From Alphaproteobacteria bacterium (GTDB taxonomy: Bacteria; Pseudomonadota; Alphaproteobacteria; ATCC43930; CGMCC-115725), in assembly GCA_030037055.1 (NCBI GenBank), contig JASHRZ010000174.1, positions 1 to 13,257 on the forward strand: DNA of 13,257 nucleotides. The letters are read 5' to 3'. Numbering within the stretch: the first letter of the stretch is position 1; each line of letters starts with the position of its first letter. Position numbers and translations under genes: made by a program. Of the stretch, positions 6,978-13,215 are shown one piece after another. The notes beneath the pieces are model-generated. The model was not told where the DNA came from, searched no databases, and worked only from the letters and a program-made list of their open reading frames with translations.

Positions 6978-7376
6978 CTATTGCGGCGTTACGGCTCGCC
7001 ATCCCGAGGGGCACGCGCCGACATAGGGGTAATACTGCTGGTAGGCGTCGCACCAATACCAGAACCCGGCCGCCTGACCGGGCGGAACATAAGGGTTCGG
7101 ATAGGGATAGACCGCCTCCGGGAACCAGTACCAATCGGCGCCCACGATCCACCACCAGCCCAGCCGGCCAACGTAGGTCCCGTGCCACCAGTGCCCGGCT
7201 TGCCAGCGCCCGTGATCGAAGTGCTGAAGATCGCCATGCCAGCCGTCATGCTCGGACCAGCCTCCATGGCCGTCGGCAAAGTGCCCGCCGACAGGCGGGT
7301 CATGCGCTTGGGCAAGGGCCGGCGCCGAGAGCGCAAGCAGGCAAGCAAGGGTGGTAAGCGGCAGTTTGAGTCTCAT
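6978..7376 (-). CDS. secreted Trp/Tyr/His/Gly-rich small protein
   Basis: A 132-aa exported protein. Residues 1-24 form a Sec signal peptide (MRLKLPLTT, a Leu/Ala core, APALAQA, likely cleavage after A24). The mature part is rich in His, Gly and Trp (about 30-85, with HWWHGTYVGRLGWWWIVGADWYW). It then becomes Pro/Tyr-rich (YPYPNPYVPP) and ends in WYWCDAYQQYYPYVGACPSGW, with C109 and C122 possibly disulphide-bonded. Similar short proteins with a YYP-Y-x(2,4)-CPxxW tail are common in Rhizobiales and have no known function. GGAGAAG precedes the ATG. It lies 42 bp behind the lipoprotein gene, so the two are probably one envelope unit. Metal or surface binding by the His/Trp region is a guess. Confidence 0.85.
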   Translation of the reverse strand: MRLKLPLTTLACLLALSAPALAQAHDPPVGGHFADGHGGWSEHDGWHGDLQHFDHGRWQAGHWWHGTYVGRLGWWWIVGADWYWFPEAVYPYPNPYVPPGQAAGFWYWCDAYQQYYPYVGACPSGWRAVTPQ

Positions 7377-7418
7377 GCGTCTTCTCCATTGATCCCGTGT
7401 CAGCCAAATTGCGCCGGC

Positions 7419-7634
7419 TCACCATTGCGTCGGACCATATTCCTCCAGGCGCCATGGCGCCGGTTCGACCGGCTCGTTGTGTCGGGTCTCGCCAGGACGG
7501 AGCGAGGTCGCCCCCGGCTGGTGCGTTGCCTCGATGTCTTGAGAGATGCCGCGCGCCGGCGAAACGTCCACCGCGGCACATCCGCACAGCACAGCCAGTG
7601 CCATGGAACCGAGGCAAACATTCAGTCGGATCAT
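7419..7634 (-). CDS. small predicted lipoprotein
   Basis: A 71-aa protein with a lipoprotein signal peptide. MIRLNVCLGSMALAVLCGC ends at lipidation Cys19, in a lipobox L-C-G-C that has Cys at the unusual -2 position. The mature part is only 52 residues, polar and Pro-rich (ISQDIEATHQPGATSLRPGE, then EPAPWRLEEYGPTQW), and has no recognisable domain. It would be anchored in the inner or outer membrane facing the periplasm. The GGGG-type RBS lies just upstream. It is the first gene of the operon with the Trp-rich protein and the second nitroreductase, and a near-perfect FixK/FNR-type box sits 60 nt before its ATG. Confidence 0.75.
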   Translation of the reverse strand: MIRLNVCLGSMALAVLCGCAAVDVSPARGISQDIEATHQPGATSLRPGETRHNEPVEPAPWRLEEYGPTQW

Positions 7635-7665
7635 GTGCCGCCCCTTTTTAGGAGTTCCAGGCAGC

Positions 7666-7708
7666 TATTCTGTTGCCCGTCTTGCGGCGGCGCCTTGATG
7701 TAGATCAT
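7666..7708 (-). promoter_or_regulatory. FixK/FNR-type box with spaced -10, lipoprotein operon
   Basis: TTGATGTAGATCAT (7695-7708) matches the FixK/FNR consensus except for its last base. It ends 60 nt before the lipoprotein ATG, the same spacing as at kdpA and at the BCAM0308 operon. On the minus strand CAGAAT (7666-7671) matches four of six bases of a -10 element. Its distance from the box is what class II activation with a box centred at -41.5 needs, which puts the start of transcription near 7660. Confidence 0.65.
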
Positions 7709-7742
7709 CCGCCGCACCGTCCCGAGAGTGAGTTCGCGACCG

Positions 7743-7891
7743 AGCAGGTTGCTGAAGAACCCATTTGAGCGCTCCGGATGAGCAACATTGATTCAATGTC
7801 TTGGCCACGCACGGAAGATTCGACGCAACGGGTTCTGGGATTCTTAAATTGCGCGTCCGGCATCGCTCTCGAAGTTTTTCAGCATCCTGCT
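7743..7891. mobile_element. 149-bp element with terminal inverted repeats (IS remnant or MITE)
   Basis: The left end AGCAGGTTGCTGAAGAAC (7743-7760) and the right end GTTTTTCAGCATCCTGCT (7874-7891) are inverted repeats matching at 16 of 18 positions. With one or two gaps the similarity continues inward (GAGCG...CCGGA in both ends) to about 38 bp. The inside is visibly less GC-rich than its surroundings, holds no transposase, and contains the perfect palindrome ACATTGATTCAATGT at 7785-7799. The ends recall those of IS1182/IS5-type elements, but I cannot assign a family. I found no clear target-site duplication. It lies 34 bp beyond the FixK-type box of the lipoprotein operon. Confidence 0.6.
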
Positions 7892-8053
7892 AGGCGAAGG
7901 TCGAACGCCACGATGTCCGGCGCGTGGCGAGCCGAGGGCCGAGGCTGAATTCGGCACGATCGCGTTCCGCGGCTGTTCAAAGCGACGACAGCCGGTCCCT
8001 AAGCCGGGCCGTCAGGGGAGATCGTCCGGAAGAAACAGAGTCATGCCGGCGTC
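7892..8053. other. 162-bp non-coding stretch downstream of the ABC permease gene
   Basis: I see no gene, no FNR-type box and no convincing terminator. GCCACG and CGTGGC form a 6-bp inverted repeat around a 10-nt spacer near 7907-7928. It could help end transcription from the ABC operon but lacks a T-run. Confidence 0.4.
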
Positions 8054-8887
8054 TCACTGCGTCATTCGCGGGTACATCCGCGCGGCGATCGCGATCAGCA
8101 GTGCCGTGACGGCGAGCAACGCCGTGAAATCGTGCGCGAGCCCAAAGGTGGAGGTACCGTTGCGCAGCATGAGCAAGCGCAGGCCATCCACTTCATAGGT
8201 GAGCGGGTTGAGCGCCGCAGCGGCCTTGAGCCAGCGCGGCATGAGCTCGATCGGATAGATTGCATTGCTGGCGAAGAAGACGGGCATGGTGAGGACTTGG
8301 CCGATGCCCATGAAGCGCTCGCGCGTCTTGACGATGCAGGCGATGATCAACGAGAAGGTCGAGAACAAGCTGGATCCGACCGCGATCAGGAGGACGACCA
8401 AGACGATGTCCTGCGGACGGATGCTGAGATCGACGCCCATCGCCGCCGCGCAGGTATAGATGACGATGGCCTGCGAGAGTCCGCGGAGGCCGGATGAGAG
8501 GGCCTTGCCGATGACCAGCGCGCTCCTGGGCGCGGGGCTCGCGAGATAGCGCTGCAGCACACCCAGATCGCGCTCCCAGATCGCCGAGATGCCGTGGAAA
8601 ATCGCGACGAAGAGGACGCTTTGCGCCAGAATGCCCGGTGCCAAGAAGTCGAGATACGGGGTGGAGCCCGTGCTCAGGCCGCGAACCTGCGCCATCACGC
8701 CGCCGAAGAGCACCAGCCAGAGAACCGGCTGGACCGCGCGGGTCGCGAGCTCCATGGGGTCATGGCGGAGCTTCCTGAACTCGGCGTCGGCGACCGCCAG
8801 CGTCTGAACGAGATAGTCGGCAACGAGGCCGGCAAGGCGCGGGCTAGGAATGCTTTCGGGCGCTGAGGCGTGTCTGCCTGACATCAC
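8054..8887 (-). CDS. ABC-2 type transporter permease (DrrB/NodJ-like)
   Basis: A 277-aa membrane subunit of an ABC-2 exporter. It has a cytoplasmic N-terminal helix with a FRKLRHDPMELATRAVQP segment (about 37-54), then about six membrane segments: near 54-70, 82-103, 130-150, 160-186, 196-213 and 252-270. The ABC-2 signature region, VLTMPVFFASNAIYPIELMPRWLKAAAALNPLTYEVDGLR, lies at about 198-238. The start is either GTG 8887 or ATG 8884; GGAGG lies 5 or 8 bases upstream. It overlaps the end of the ATPase gene by 44 nt, so the two are translationally linked. The likely role is export of a lipophilic small molecule, lipid or glycan; the cargo is unknown. Confidence 0.92.
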   Translation of the reverse strand: MMSGRHASAPESIPSPRLAGLVADYLVQTLAVADAEFRKLRHDPMELATRAVQPVLWLVLFGGVMAQVRGLSTGSTPYLDFLAPGILAQSVLFVAIFHGISAIWERDLGVLQRYLASPAPRSALVIGKALSSGLRGLSQAIVIYTCAAAMGVDLSIRPQDIVLVVLLIAVGSSLFSTFSLIIACIVKTRERFMGIGQVLTMPVFFASNAIYPIELMPRWLKAAAALNPLTYEVDGLRLLMLRNGTSTFGLAHDFTALLAVTALLIAIAARMYPRMTQ

Positions 8888-9695
8888 GGTATCCTCCGCC
8901 GGCTTCGATCTCGGCGCCGGTCACATGCATGAACACGTCATCCAAGGTGGCAGCCGGCCCGACCTTGGCGGTGAGCTCGTCCGGCGTGCCGACGGCCTCG
9001 ATCCGGCCACGATGGATGACGGCGATGCGGTCGCAGAGTTCCGCCGCCTCGTCCATGTAATGCGTGGTGACGACCACCGCCGTCCCCATGTGCTCCCGCA
9101 GACGGCGAACATGCTGCCAGACGGTGTGGCGGCCGCCCGGATCCAATCCGACCGTCGGCTCGTCCATGAACAGGACAAGGGGCCTGTGAAGCGTGCTTTG
9201 GGCGATCTCTAGCCGGCGGATCATCCCGCCGGAATAGGTCCGCACCAGACGGTCGCGCTGATCGGTGAGCGCCATCATGTCAAGCGCTGCCGCGATCCTC
9301 TGCTCGCGCTCCGCGCGCGGAACGAGATAGAGCCGGGCAGAAACCAGCATGTTCTCATAGCCGGTGAGCTCGCCGTCCGCGGAAAGGAGCTGCGGGACGT
9401 AGCCGATATGGCTTCGTACCCGCGCCGCCTCCCGCACCACGTCGAATCCGGCGACAAGCGCCCGGCCCGACGTCGGCGGCAACATCGTCGTGAGCATCTT
9501 CATGAGCGTGCTCTTGCCGGCTCCATTCGGCCCGATCAGCCCGAAGATCTCGCGTGGACCGACCAACAGGGACGCTCGGTCGATGGCAGTGATCGAACCG
9601 AATTTCCGCGTGAGATCGAAGGTTTCAACCACCGGCGCGGTTGCGGAGGCATGAACCCCGTCATCGCTGGAATCGAGCATTCCGGAGTGTTGCAT
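8844..9695 (-). CDS. ABC transporter ATP-binding protein (DrrA/NodI-like)
   Basis: A 283-aa ATPase that powers the DrrB-like permease downstream. Counting from ATG 9695, it has Walker A GPNGAGKST (55-63), Q-loop YVPQ (99-102), signature YSGGM (154-158, Tyr instead of the usual Leu), Walker B with LFMDEPTVGLDP (175-186) and the switch His212. The C-terminal TLDDVFMHVTG is typical of the DrrA subfamily. The start is uncertain: neither ATG 9695 nor ATG 9680 has a good RBS, and the frame runs on to a GTG at 9854 through an Arg-rich stretch that looks untranslated. Drug resistance, lipid export and polysaccharide export are all possible for this family. Confidence 0.92.
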   Translation of the reverse strand: MQHSGMLDSSDDGVHASATAPVVETFDLTRKFGSITAIDRASLLVGPREIFGLIGPNGAGKSTLMKMLTTMLPPTSGRALVAGFDVVREAARVRSHIGYVPQLLSADGELTGYENMLVSARLYLVPRAEREQRIAAALDMMALTDQRDRLVRTYSGGMIRRLEIAQSTLHRPLVLFMDEPTVGLDPGGRHTVWQHVRRLREHMGTAVVVTTHYMDEAAELCDRIAVIHRGRIEAVGTPDELTAKVGPAATLDDVFMHVTGAEIEAGGGYRDVRQTRLSARKHS

Positions 9696-9834
9696 CGCGT
9701 CTGCGGCGCCAGGTTTCTCTGGCAACGCCGGAGGAAACCCAGCATTGCACCTGATCCACTCTGCCAGTTCTCCGAGCAAACGTCGATGTCGGCGATGGGC
9801 CGCGATTCCTGCGCAAGGCAGCGTTCGGCGCCTG

Positions 9835-9969
9835 TCATTCGCCGCCGCGGTCACTCTCAGCCGGGCGACGACCGCCGAGGTCTTGTTCAGACACGACGCC
9901 TTCCTTGAGCCGCTCTATCGTACGCCGCCCGATCTTGCCACCGGGATTCGACAGCCGGCGCGAGCGCAT
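9835..9969 (-). CDS. possible 44-aa basic small protein
   Basis: A short frame between the methyltransferase and ABC genes, on the same strand. It reads MRSRRLSNPGGKIGRRTIER and continues with LKEGVVSEQDLGG and a polar end. The composition (Lys, Glu, Ile and an amphipathic GRRTIERLKEGVV helix) looks more like a real protein than the Arg/Ala-rich shadows nearby. About 70% of third codon positions are G or C. No clear Shine-Dalgarno precedes the ATG, and the frame is open further upstream into the methyltransferase gene. No function is suggested. I consider it possible rather than likely. Confidence 0.35.
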   Translation of the reverse strand: MRSRRLSNPGGKIGRRTIERLKEGVVSEQDLGGRRPAESDRGGE

Positions 9970-10004
9970 GCGAATCCACGTTACCGTTCGACGTCGAGCG
10001 GTCC

Positions 10005-10607
10005 TCAAGCGGCCTTCACGATCGCCGCCGCGCCCTCCTGCCAGATGCATTCGACACGTTCGAATCCGGCCCTCTTCATCGCCGCCATATGCCGATCGAG
10101 GCCGCCGGCATAGACGAAATAATCGTAATCGAGAAAACAGCCTTCGGGCGCAAGCAATTCGCGGATGGCGGCGTAGCAGCGGAAGATCCGCTTCCGGTCG
10201 CGCAGGTTGTGCAGCGCGATGCCGGAAACGACGAGATCGAACGGACCACCGACGGCTTTCGCCCAGCCGGGCTTCGCGAGATCGCTCAGCACGTAATCGA
10301 GCCGCTTGGCATATTTCGCCAGGCGCCGTTGCGCCTGCGCGCGCATCGGCCGCGAATAATCCTGCCAGGTGACGCGCGCCTTCGGAAAAGCGCGTAGGAC
10401 TTCTTCGGTGACGGCGCCGTATCCGGCGCCGACATCGAGCACGCGGATCGCGGCGCGCCTGGCGAAGGGCGCCAAGGAAAGCATCTTGCGCAGCGCCGGC
10501 CGGCGCTCGGCGTCGCGCGTGACGTCCTCGCCGATCCAGCGATCGACATAGGCGCGCGAATGCCAATCATGCTTGCGCAGGCTGAACGAGCGGGCCTTGG
10601 ACGGCAT
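10005..10607 (-). CDS. class I SAM-dependent methyltransferase
   Basis: A 200-aa Rossmann-fold methyltransferase. Motif I is VLDVGAGYG (56-64), the acidic residue ending strand 2 is D83 in VTWQDYS, SDLAKP (108-113) follows, and motif IV with FDLVVSGIALHNL is at 123-135. The N-terminus has a KHDWHSRAYVDRWIGEDVTRD segment that is seen in small-molecule methyltransferases of the UbiE/type-11 kind. The substrate is unknown. ATG 10607 has GAGG five bases upstream and is preferred over the frame's start at 10697, which overlaps kdpA. It occupies the place directly behind kdpA where kdpB would be expected, 86 bp away, and is probably on the same transcript. Confidence 0.9.
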   Translation of the reverse strand: MPSKARSFSLRKHDWHSRAYVDRWIGEDVTRDAERRPALRKMLSLAPFARRAAIRVLDVGAGYGAVTEEVLRAFPKARVTWQDYSRPMRAQAQRRLAKYAKRLDYVLSDLAKPGWAKAVGGPFDLVVSGIALHNLRDRKRIFRCYAAIRELLAPEGCFLDYDYFVYAGGLDRHMAAMKRAGFERVECIWQEGAAAIVKAA

Positions 10608-10649
10608 GAGCACCTCGCTACTGCGTCCGTCTCCCAGGGCTCGACCTCG

Positions 10650-10673
10650 GCCACACCTTCGCAACGGTGCGGC
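10650..10673 (-). other. imperfect hairpin between kdpA and the methyltransferase
   Basis: GCCACACC and GGTGCGGC pair over 8 bp with one mismatch around an 8-nt loop, inside the 86-bp gap. There is no T-run. It may lower read-through from kdpA or protect the kdpA mRNA end, but could be chance. Confidence 0.25.
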
Positions 10674-10693
10674 GGCTGCCCATTGTCCGACCG

Positions 10694-12427
10694 TCAAGGA
10701 GCCGGATACTGTAGGCCGTGGTTCATCGCGACCTGCTCGATCGCGGGTCCGAGCGACAGGGCGGGGAAATAGGTGAGGCCGCCCATGATCAGCACGACGC
10801 CGACCAGCAATATCACGAATTGCGGGCTGTGCGTCGGAATGGACCCGGCCGAGAGGGCGAGGCGCTTCTTCTGCGCCAGGGAGCCGGCAACCGCCAGGAG
10901 GGGAATCACGAAAAGGAACCGTCCCATCAGCATCGCTGCCGCCAGCGTCATGTTGTAGAAGAAAGTGTTGGTGGAGAGGCCGGCAAAGGAGCTGCCGTTG
11001 TTGCCGGTCGCCGAGGCGTAAGCATAAAGGATCTCGCTGAACCCGTGCGGGCCGGTGTTGGCGATCCCCGCCAAGCCTTGCGGCAGCACGGAAGCGAGCG
11101 CCGTCCAGCCGAGTATCGACAGCGAGTAGCTCAGAAGCGCGAGCATCGTCATCTTGACTTCCTTCGCCTCCAGCTTCTTGCCGAGGTATTCGGGCGTGCG
11201 TCCGACCATCAGCCCGGCGACGAACATGGTGACGATCGCGAAGGCCAGCATGCCGTAGACGCCCGAGCCGACGCCGCCGAAGGTGACCTCGCCCAGCGCG
11301 ATATTGACGATCAATACCATGCCGCCGAGGGGCAGGAAGCTGTCATGCACCGCGTCGACGGCGCCGCCCGCGTCGGTGGTGACGGTCGCGAAGAGCGCGG
11401 AGGACGCGATGCCGAACCGGACCTCCTTGCCCTCCATGTTGCCCCCTGCCTGGAGCGCGCTCGGCGCGGCATCGACATCGAGGGCCGCGAAGGCCGGATT
11501 GCCGTGCGATTCCGACCAATAGACCGTTGTCACGCCGATGAGGAGCAGGACGCCCATGGCGGCAAAGATCGCCCAGCCCTGGCGCTCGTCCTTGACCATG
11601 CGGCCGAGGACGTTGGTGAGCCCGGCGGCGATCGCGATCAGCAACAGCATTTCGATGAGGTTGGTGAGCGCGGTCGGGTTTTCGTAGGGATGGGCAGAGT
11701 TCGCGTTGAAGAACCCGCCGCCATTGGTGCCGAGAAGCTTGATCACCTCCTGCGAGGCGACGGGTCCCTGGGCGATGGTCTGCTGGGCGCCTTCCAAGGT
11801 CGTCGCATCGACATAGGCGCCGAGGTTCTGCGGAATGCCCTGCCAGACGAAGACAAGGCCGACCAATGCCGAAATCGGCAGCAGGATGTAGAGCGTGCAG
11901 CGGGTGAGGTCGACCCAGAAATTGCCGATGCCGCCCGCCTCGCGCCGCGCAAAGCCGCGAATCACGCCAAGCGCCAGCGCGATGCCGACCGCGGCCGAGG
12001 TAAAATTGTGGACCGTCAGTCCCGCCATCTGGACGAGGTAGCCCATGGTAGTTTCGGGCACATAGGACTGCCAGTTCGTGTTCGTAACGAAGCTCATCGA
12101 GGTGTCGAACGCCAGCACCTCCTCCACTCCGGCTTGCGCCTGCGGGTTGAACGGCAGATACCATTGCAGGCGCTGGAGCGCGTAGAGCGTCACGAAGCCG
12201 GCCGCGCTGAAGAACACCATGGCCACCGCATAGCGGCGCCAGGACTGCTCCTCGGCCTCGTCGAGGCCGCAACAGCGATAGAGAAAGCGCTCAATTGGGC
12301 GCAGCAGCGGGGTCAGGAAGGTGCGCTCGCCGGCGAAGACGCGGGTCATGTAGAAGCCGAACGGCCGCGTGATCGCGACGACGATCAGGCAAAACAGCGC
12401 GATCTGCAGCCATCCAATGGCGGTCAT
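10694..12427 (-). CDS. kdpA: potassium-transporting ATPase subunit KdpA, without kdpB/kdpC
   Basis: A 577-aa membrane protein, full length for KdpA, the potassium-selective subunit of the high-affinity KdpFABC pump. The four filter-region segments are intact: TNTNWQ (115-120), LGTNGGGFFN (232-241) followed by ANSAHPYENPT, TDAGGAVDAVHDSF (351-364) and ATGNNGSSFAG (473-483). The N-terminus MTAIGWLQIALF is family-typical. ATG 12427 fits the family start; the frame's farthest start at 12502 would begin inside the FNR-type box. The RBS is weak. A normal operon continues with kdpB and kdpC. Here the next gene is a methyltransferase, and upstream is an unrelated divergent gene, so this kdpA is isolated. 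A perfect FixK/FNR-type box lies 61 nt before the start. Confidence 0.95.
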   Translation of the reverse strand: MTAIGWLQIALFCLIVVAITRPFGFYMTRVFAGERTFLTPLLRPIERFLYRCCGLDEAEEQSWRRYAVAMVFFSAAGFVTLYALQRLQWYLPFNPQAQAGVEEVLAFDTSMSFVTNTNWQSYVPETTMGYLVQMAGLTVHNFTSAAVGIALALGVIRGFARREAGGIGNFWVDLTRCTLYILLPISALVGLVFVWQGIPQNLGAYVDATTLEGAQQTIAQGPVASQEVIKLLGTNGGGFFNANSAHPYENPTALTNLIEMLLLIAIAAGLTNVLGRMVKDERQGWAIFAAMGVLLLIGVTTVYWSESHGNPAFAALDVDAAPSALQAGGNMEGKEVRFGIASSALFATVTTDAGGAVDAVHDSFLPLGGMVLIVNIALGEVTFGGVGSGVYGMLAFAIVTMFVAGLMVGRTPEYLGKKLEAKEVKMTMLALLSYSLSILGWTALASVLPQGLAGIANTGPHGFSEILYAYASATGNNGSSFAGLSTNTFFYNMTLAAAMLMGRFLFVIPLLAVAGSLAQKKRLALSAGSIPTHSPQFVILLVGVVLIMGGLTYFPALSLGPAIEQVAMNHGLQYPAP

Positions 12428-12460
12428 CGAGGCATCCGGGTTCGCCGACGCTGCTGCTGA

Positions 12461-12502
12461 ATGACACCGCCGCCCGGGCATCAACGCCTTGATCAGGATC
12501 AA
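12461..12502 (-). promoter_or_regulatory. FixK/FNR-type box with spaced -10, kdpA
   Basis: TTGATCAGGATCAA (12489-12502) is a perfect FixK/FNR-type palindrome, 61 nt before the kdpA ATG. On the minus strand TGTCAT (12461-12466) matches four of six -10 positions at exactly the class II distance, predicting a start near 12454 and a 27-nt leader. Classical kdp operons are controlled by the KdpD/KdpE two-component system; no kdpDE lies in this window. Confidence 0.75.
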
Positions 12503-12577
12503 TCATCGGCGATAACCGCGGCCTTTGGCGGGGAAGGATCGGAGCGGATGGCGGCCGCGCAGTCGGCCCCGCCGCGC

Positions 12578-12631
12578 CATAAAGGCCGTGTAAACGCCGG
12601 AGAGGTGGCGTCCCTTTATGCGGCGTTAACA
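12578..12631. repeat. interlaced inverted repeats between divergent genes
   Basis: CATAAAGG (12578-12585) pairs with CCTTTATG (12613-12620). TGTAAACGCCG (12589-12599) pairs at 10 of 11 positions with CGGCGTTAACA (12621-12631). The two pairs interlock in the order A-B-A'-B'. The centres of the 11-mers are about 32 bp apart, or three helical turns, which would suit an operator for a dimeric regulator of the rightward 168-aa gene. This is inferred from symmetry only. Confidence 0.4.
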
Positions 12632-12708
12632 AAACCGGCTCCAGCTCGCCCTCGAATCCTTATGTCGCCATGCTTTGATCTAGGGCGTCGAAAACCTTCG
12701 GGAGCGAG

Positions 12709-13215
12709 ATGATGGCGTTGCCCTTGGCTTGGACGCGCTACCGACGACCGGCGCCGGCGCCGGAACCGCTCTCTCGGGCAGTTCTCCGTTTCCACAATGG
12801 CGATCAGCTCGTGGTCGATGTCGATGCGGAGAATGGCAGCCACCTCCGCGGGCCGTTCGAGCGCCGGGGCAAGCGCGGCTTCGACTGGTTCGAGACCGTG
12901 GATGGGTTCCTGGTCGGCGCCGATCTCGGCGCCGTCGAAGCAATCGACTGGCTGCCCTCGGCCGCGGCCGCGCCGGCCGCATCCTCGCTCGATGGCGATC
13001 ACCTCGTCCTGCGCTTCAGCGACGGGCACACCCGGCAGCTCTCCCAGATCGCCGCGGACGACATTGACCGGCTGCGCGGCGCCACCATCTGCGGTCGTGG
13101 CGGTGGTCCTTTCCACCCCGTGGAATGCGCCGGTGCGCCGGTGGCATCGATCCCGGTGGAGACGCTGGTCCTGGCGACGCTTCCCGCCCGCTGGATGGAC
13201 GCAGATCCGAGCTGA
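12709..13215 (+). CDS. unknown protein with two related halves
   Basis: A 168-aa soluble protein that I do not recognise. After a Pro-rich start (TRYRRPAPAPEP, 9-20) it holds two related units, about 24-83 and 99-159. Each opens with VLRF-x-(N/D)-G (25-31 and 100-106), reaches LRG after a similar distance (46-48 and 122-124), and ends in a V-E-x(2,5)-LP-like segment (IDWLP and LATLP). There is no signal peptide, membrane segment or catalytic motif. Two neighbouring ATGs (12709 and 12712) share the GGAGCGAG ribosome-binding site. It is divergent from kdpA. Strand-rich repeated units suggest a small beta domain duplicated in tandem. The coding character is good, but the function is unknown. Confidence 0.8.
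   Translation: MMALPLAWTRYRRPAPAPEPLSRAVLRFHNGDQLVVDVDAENGSHLRGPFERRGKRGFDWFETVDGFLVGADLGAVEAIDWLPSAAAAPAASSLDGDHLVLRFSDGHTRQLSQIAADDIDRLRGATICGRGGGPFHPVECAGAPVASIPVETLVLATLPARWMDADPS

Noticed and set aside
7778..7948. A 56-codon plus-strand frame (MSNIDSMSWPRTEDSTQRVL...)
   Set aside because: It has no ribosome-binding site, uses rare codons, runs across the inverted-repeat element and through its right end, and has no recognisable domain.
11309..11321. TTGACGATCAA inside kdpA as an FNR-type site
   Set aside because: The spacer is three bases instead of six, and it lies within coding sequence.
10718..12460. A 580-codon open frame on the plus strand opposite kdpA
   Set aside because: It mirrors the kdpA reading frame in GC-rich DNA, has low-complexity His/Arg/Asp-rich translation and no domain. 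The opposite strand encodes an unmistakable KdpA.
12675..12688. TTGAT half-site before the 168-aa gene as a fifth FNR box
   Set aside because: The second half (GGCGT) does not resemble ATCAA at all.
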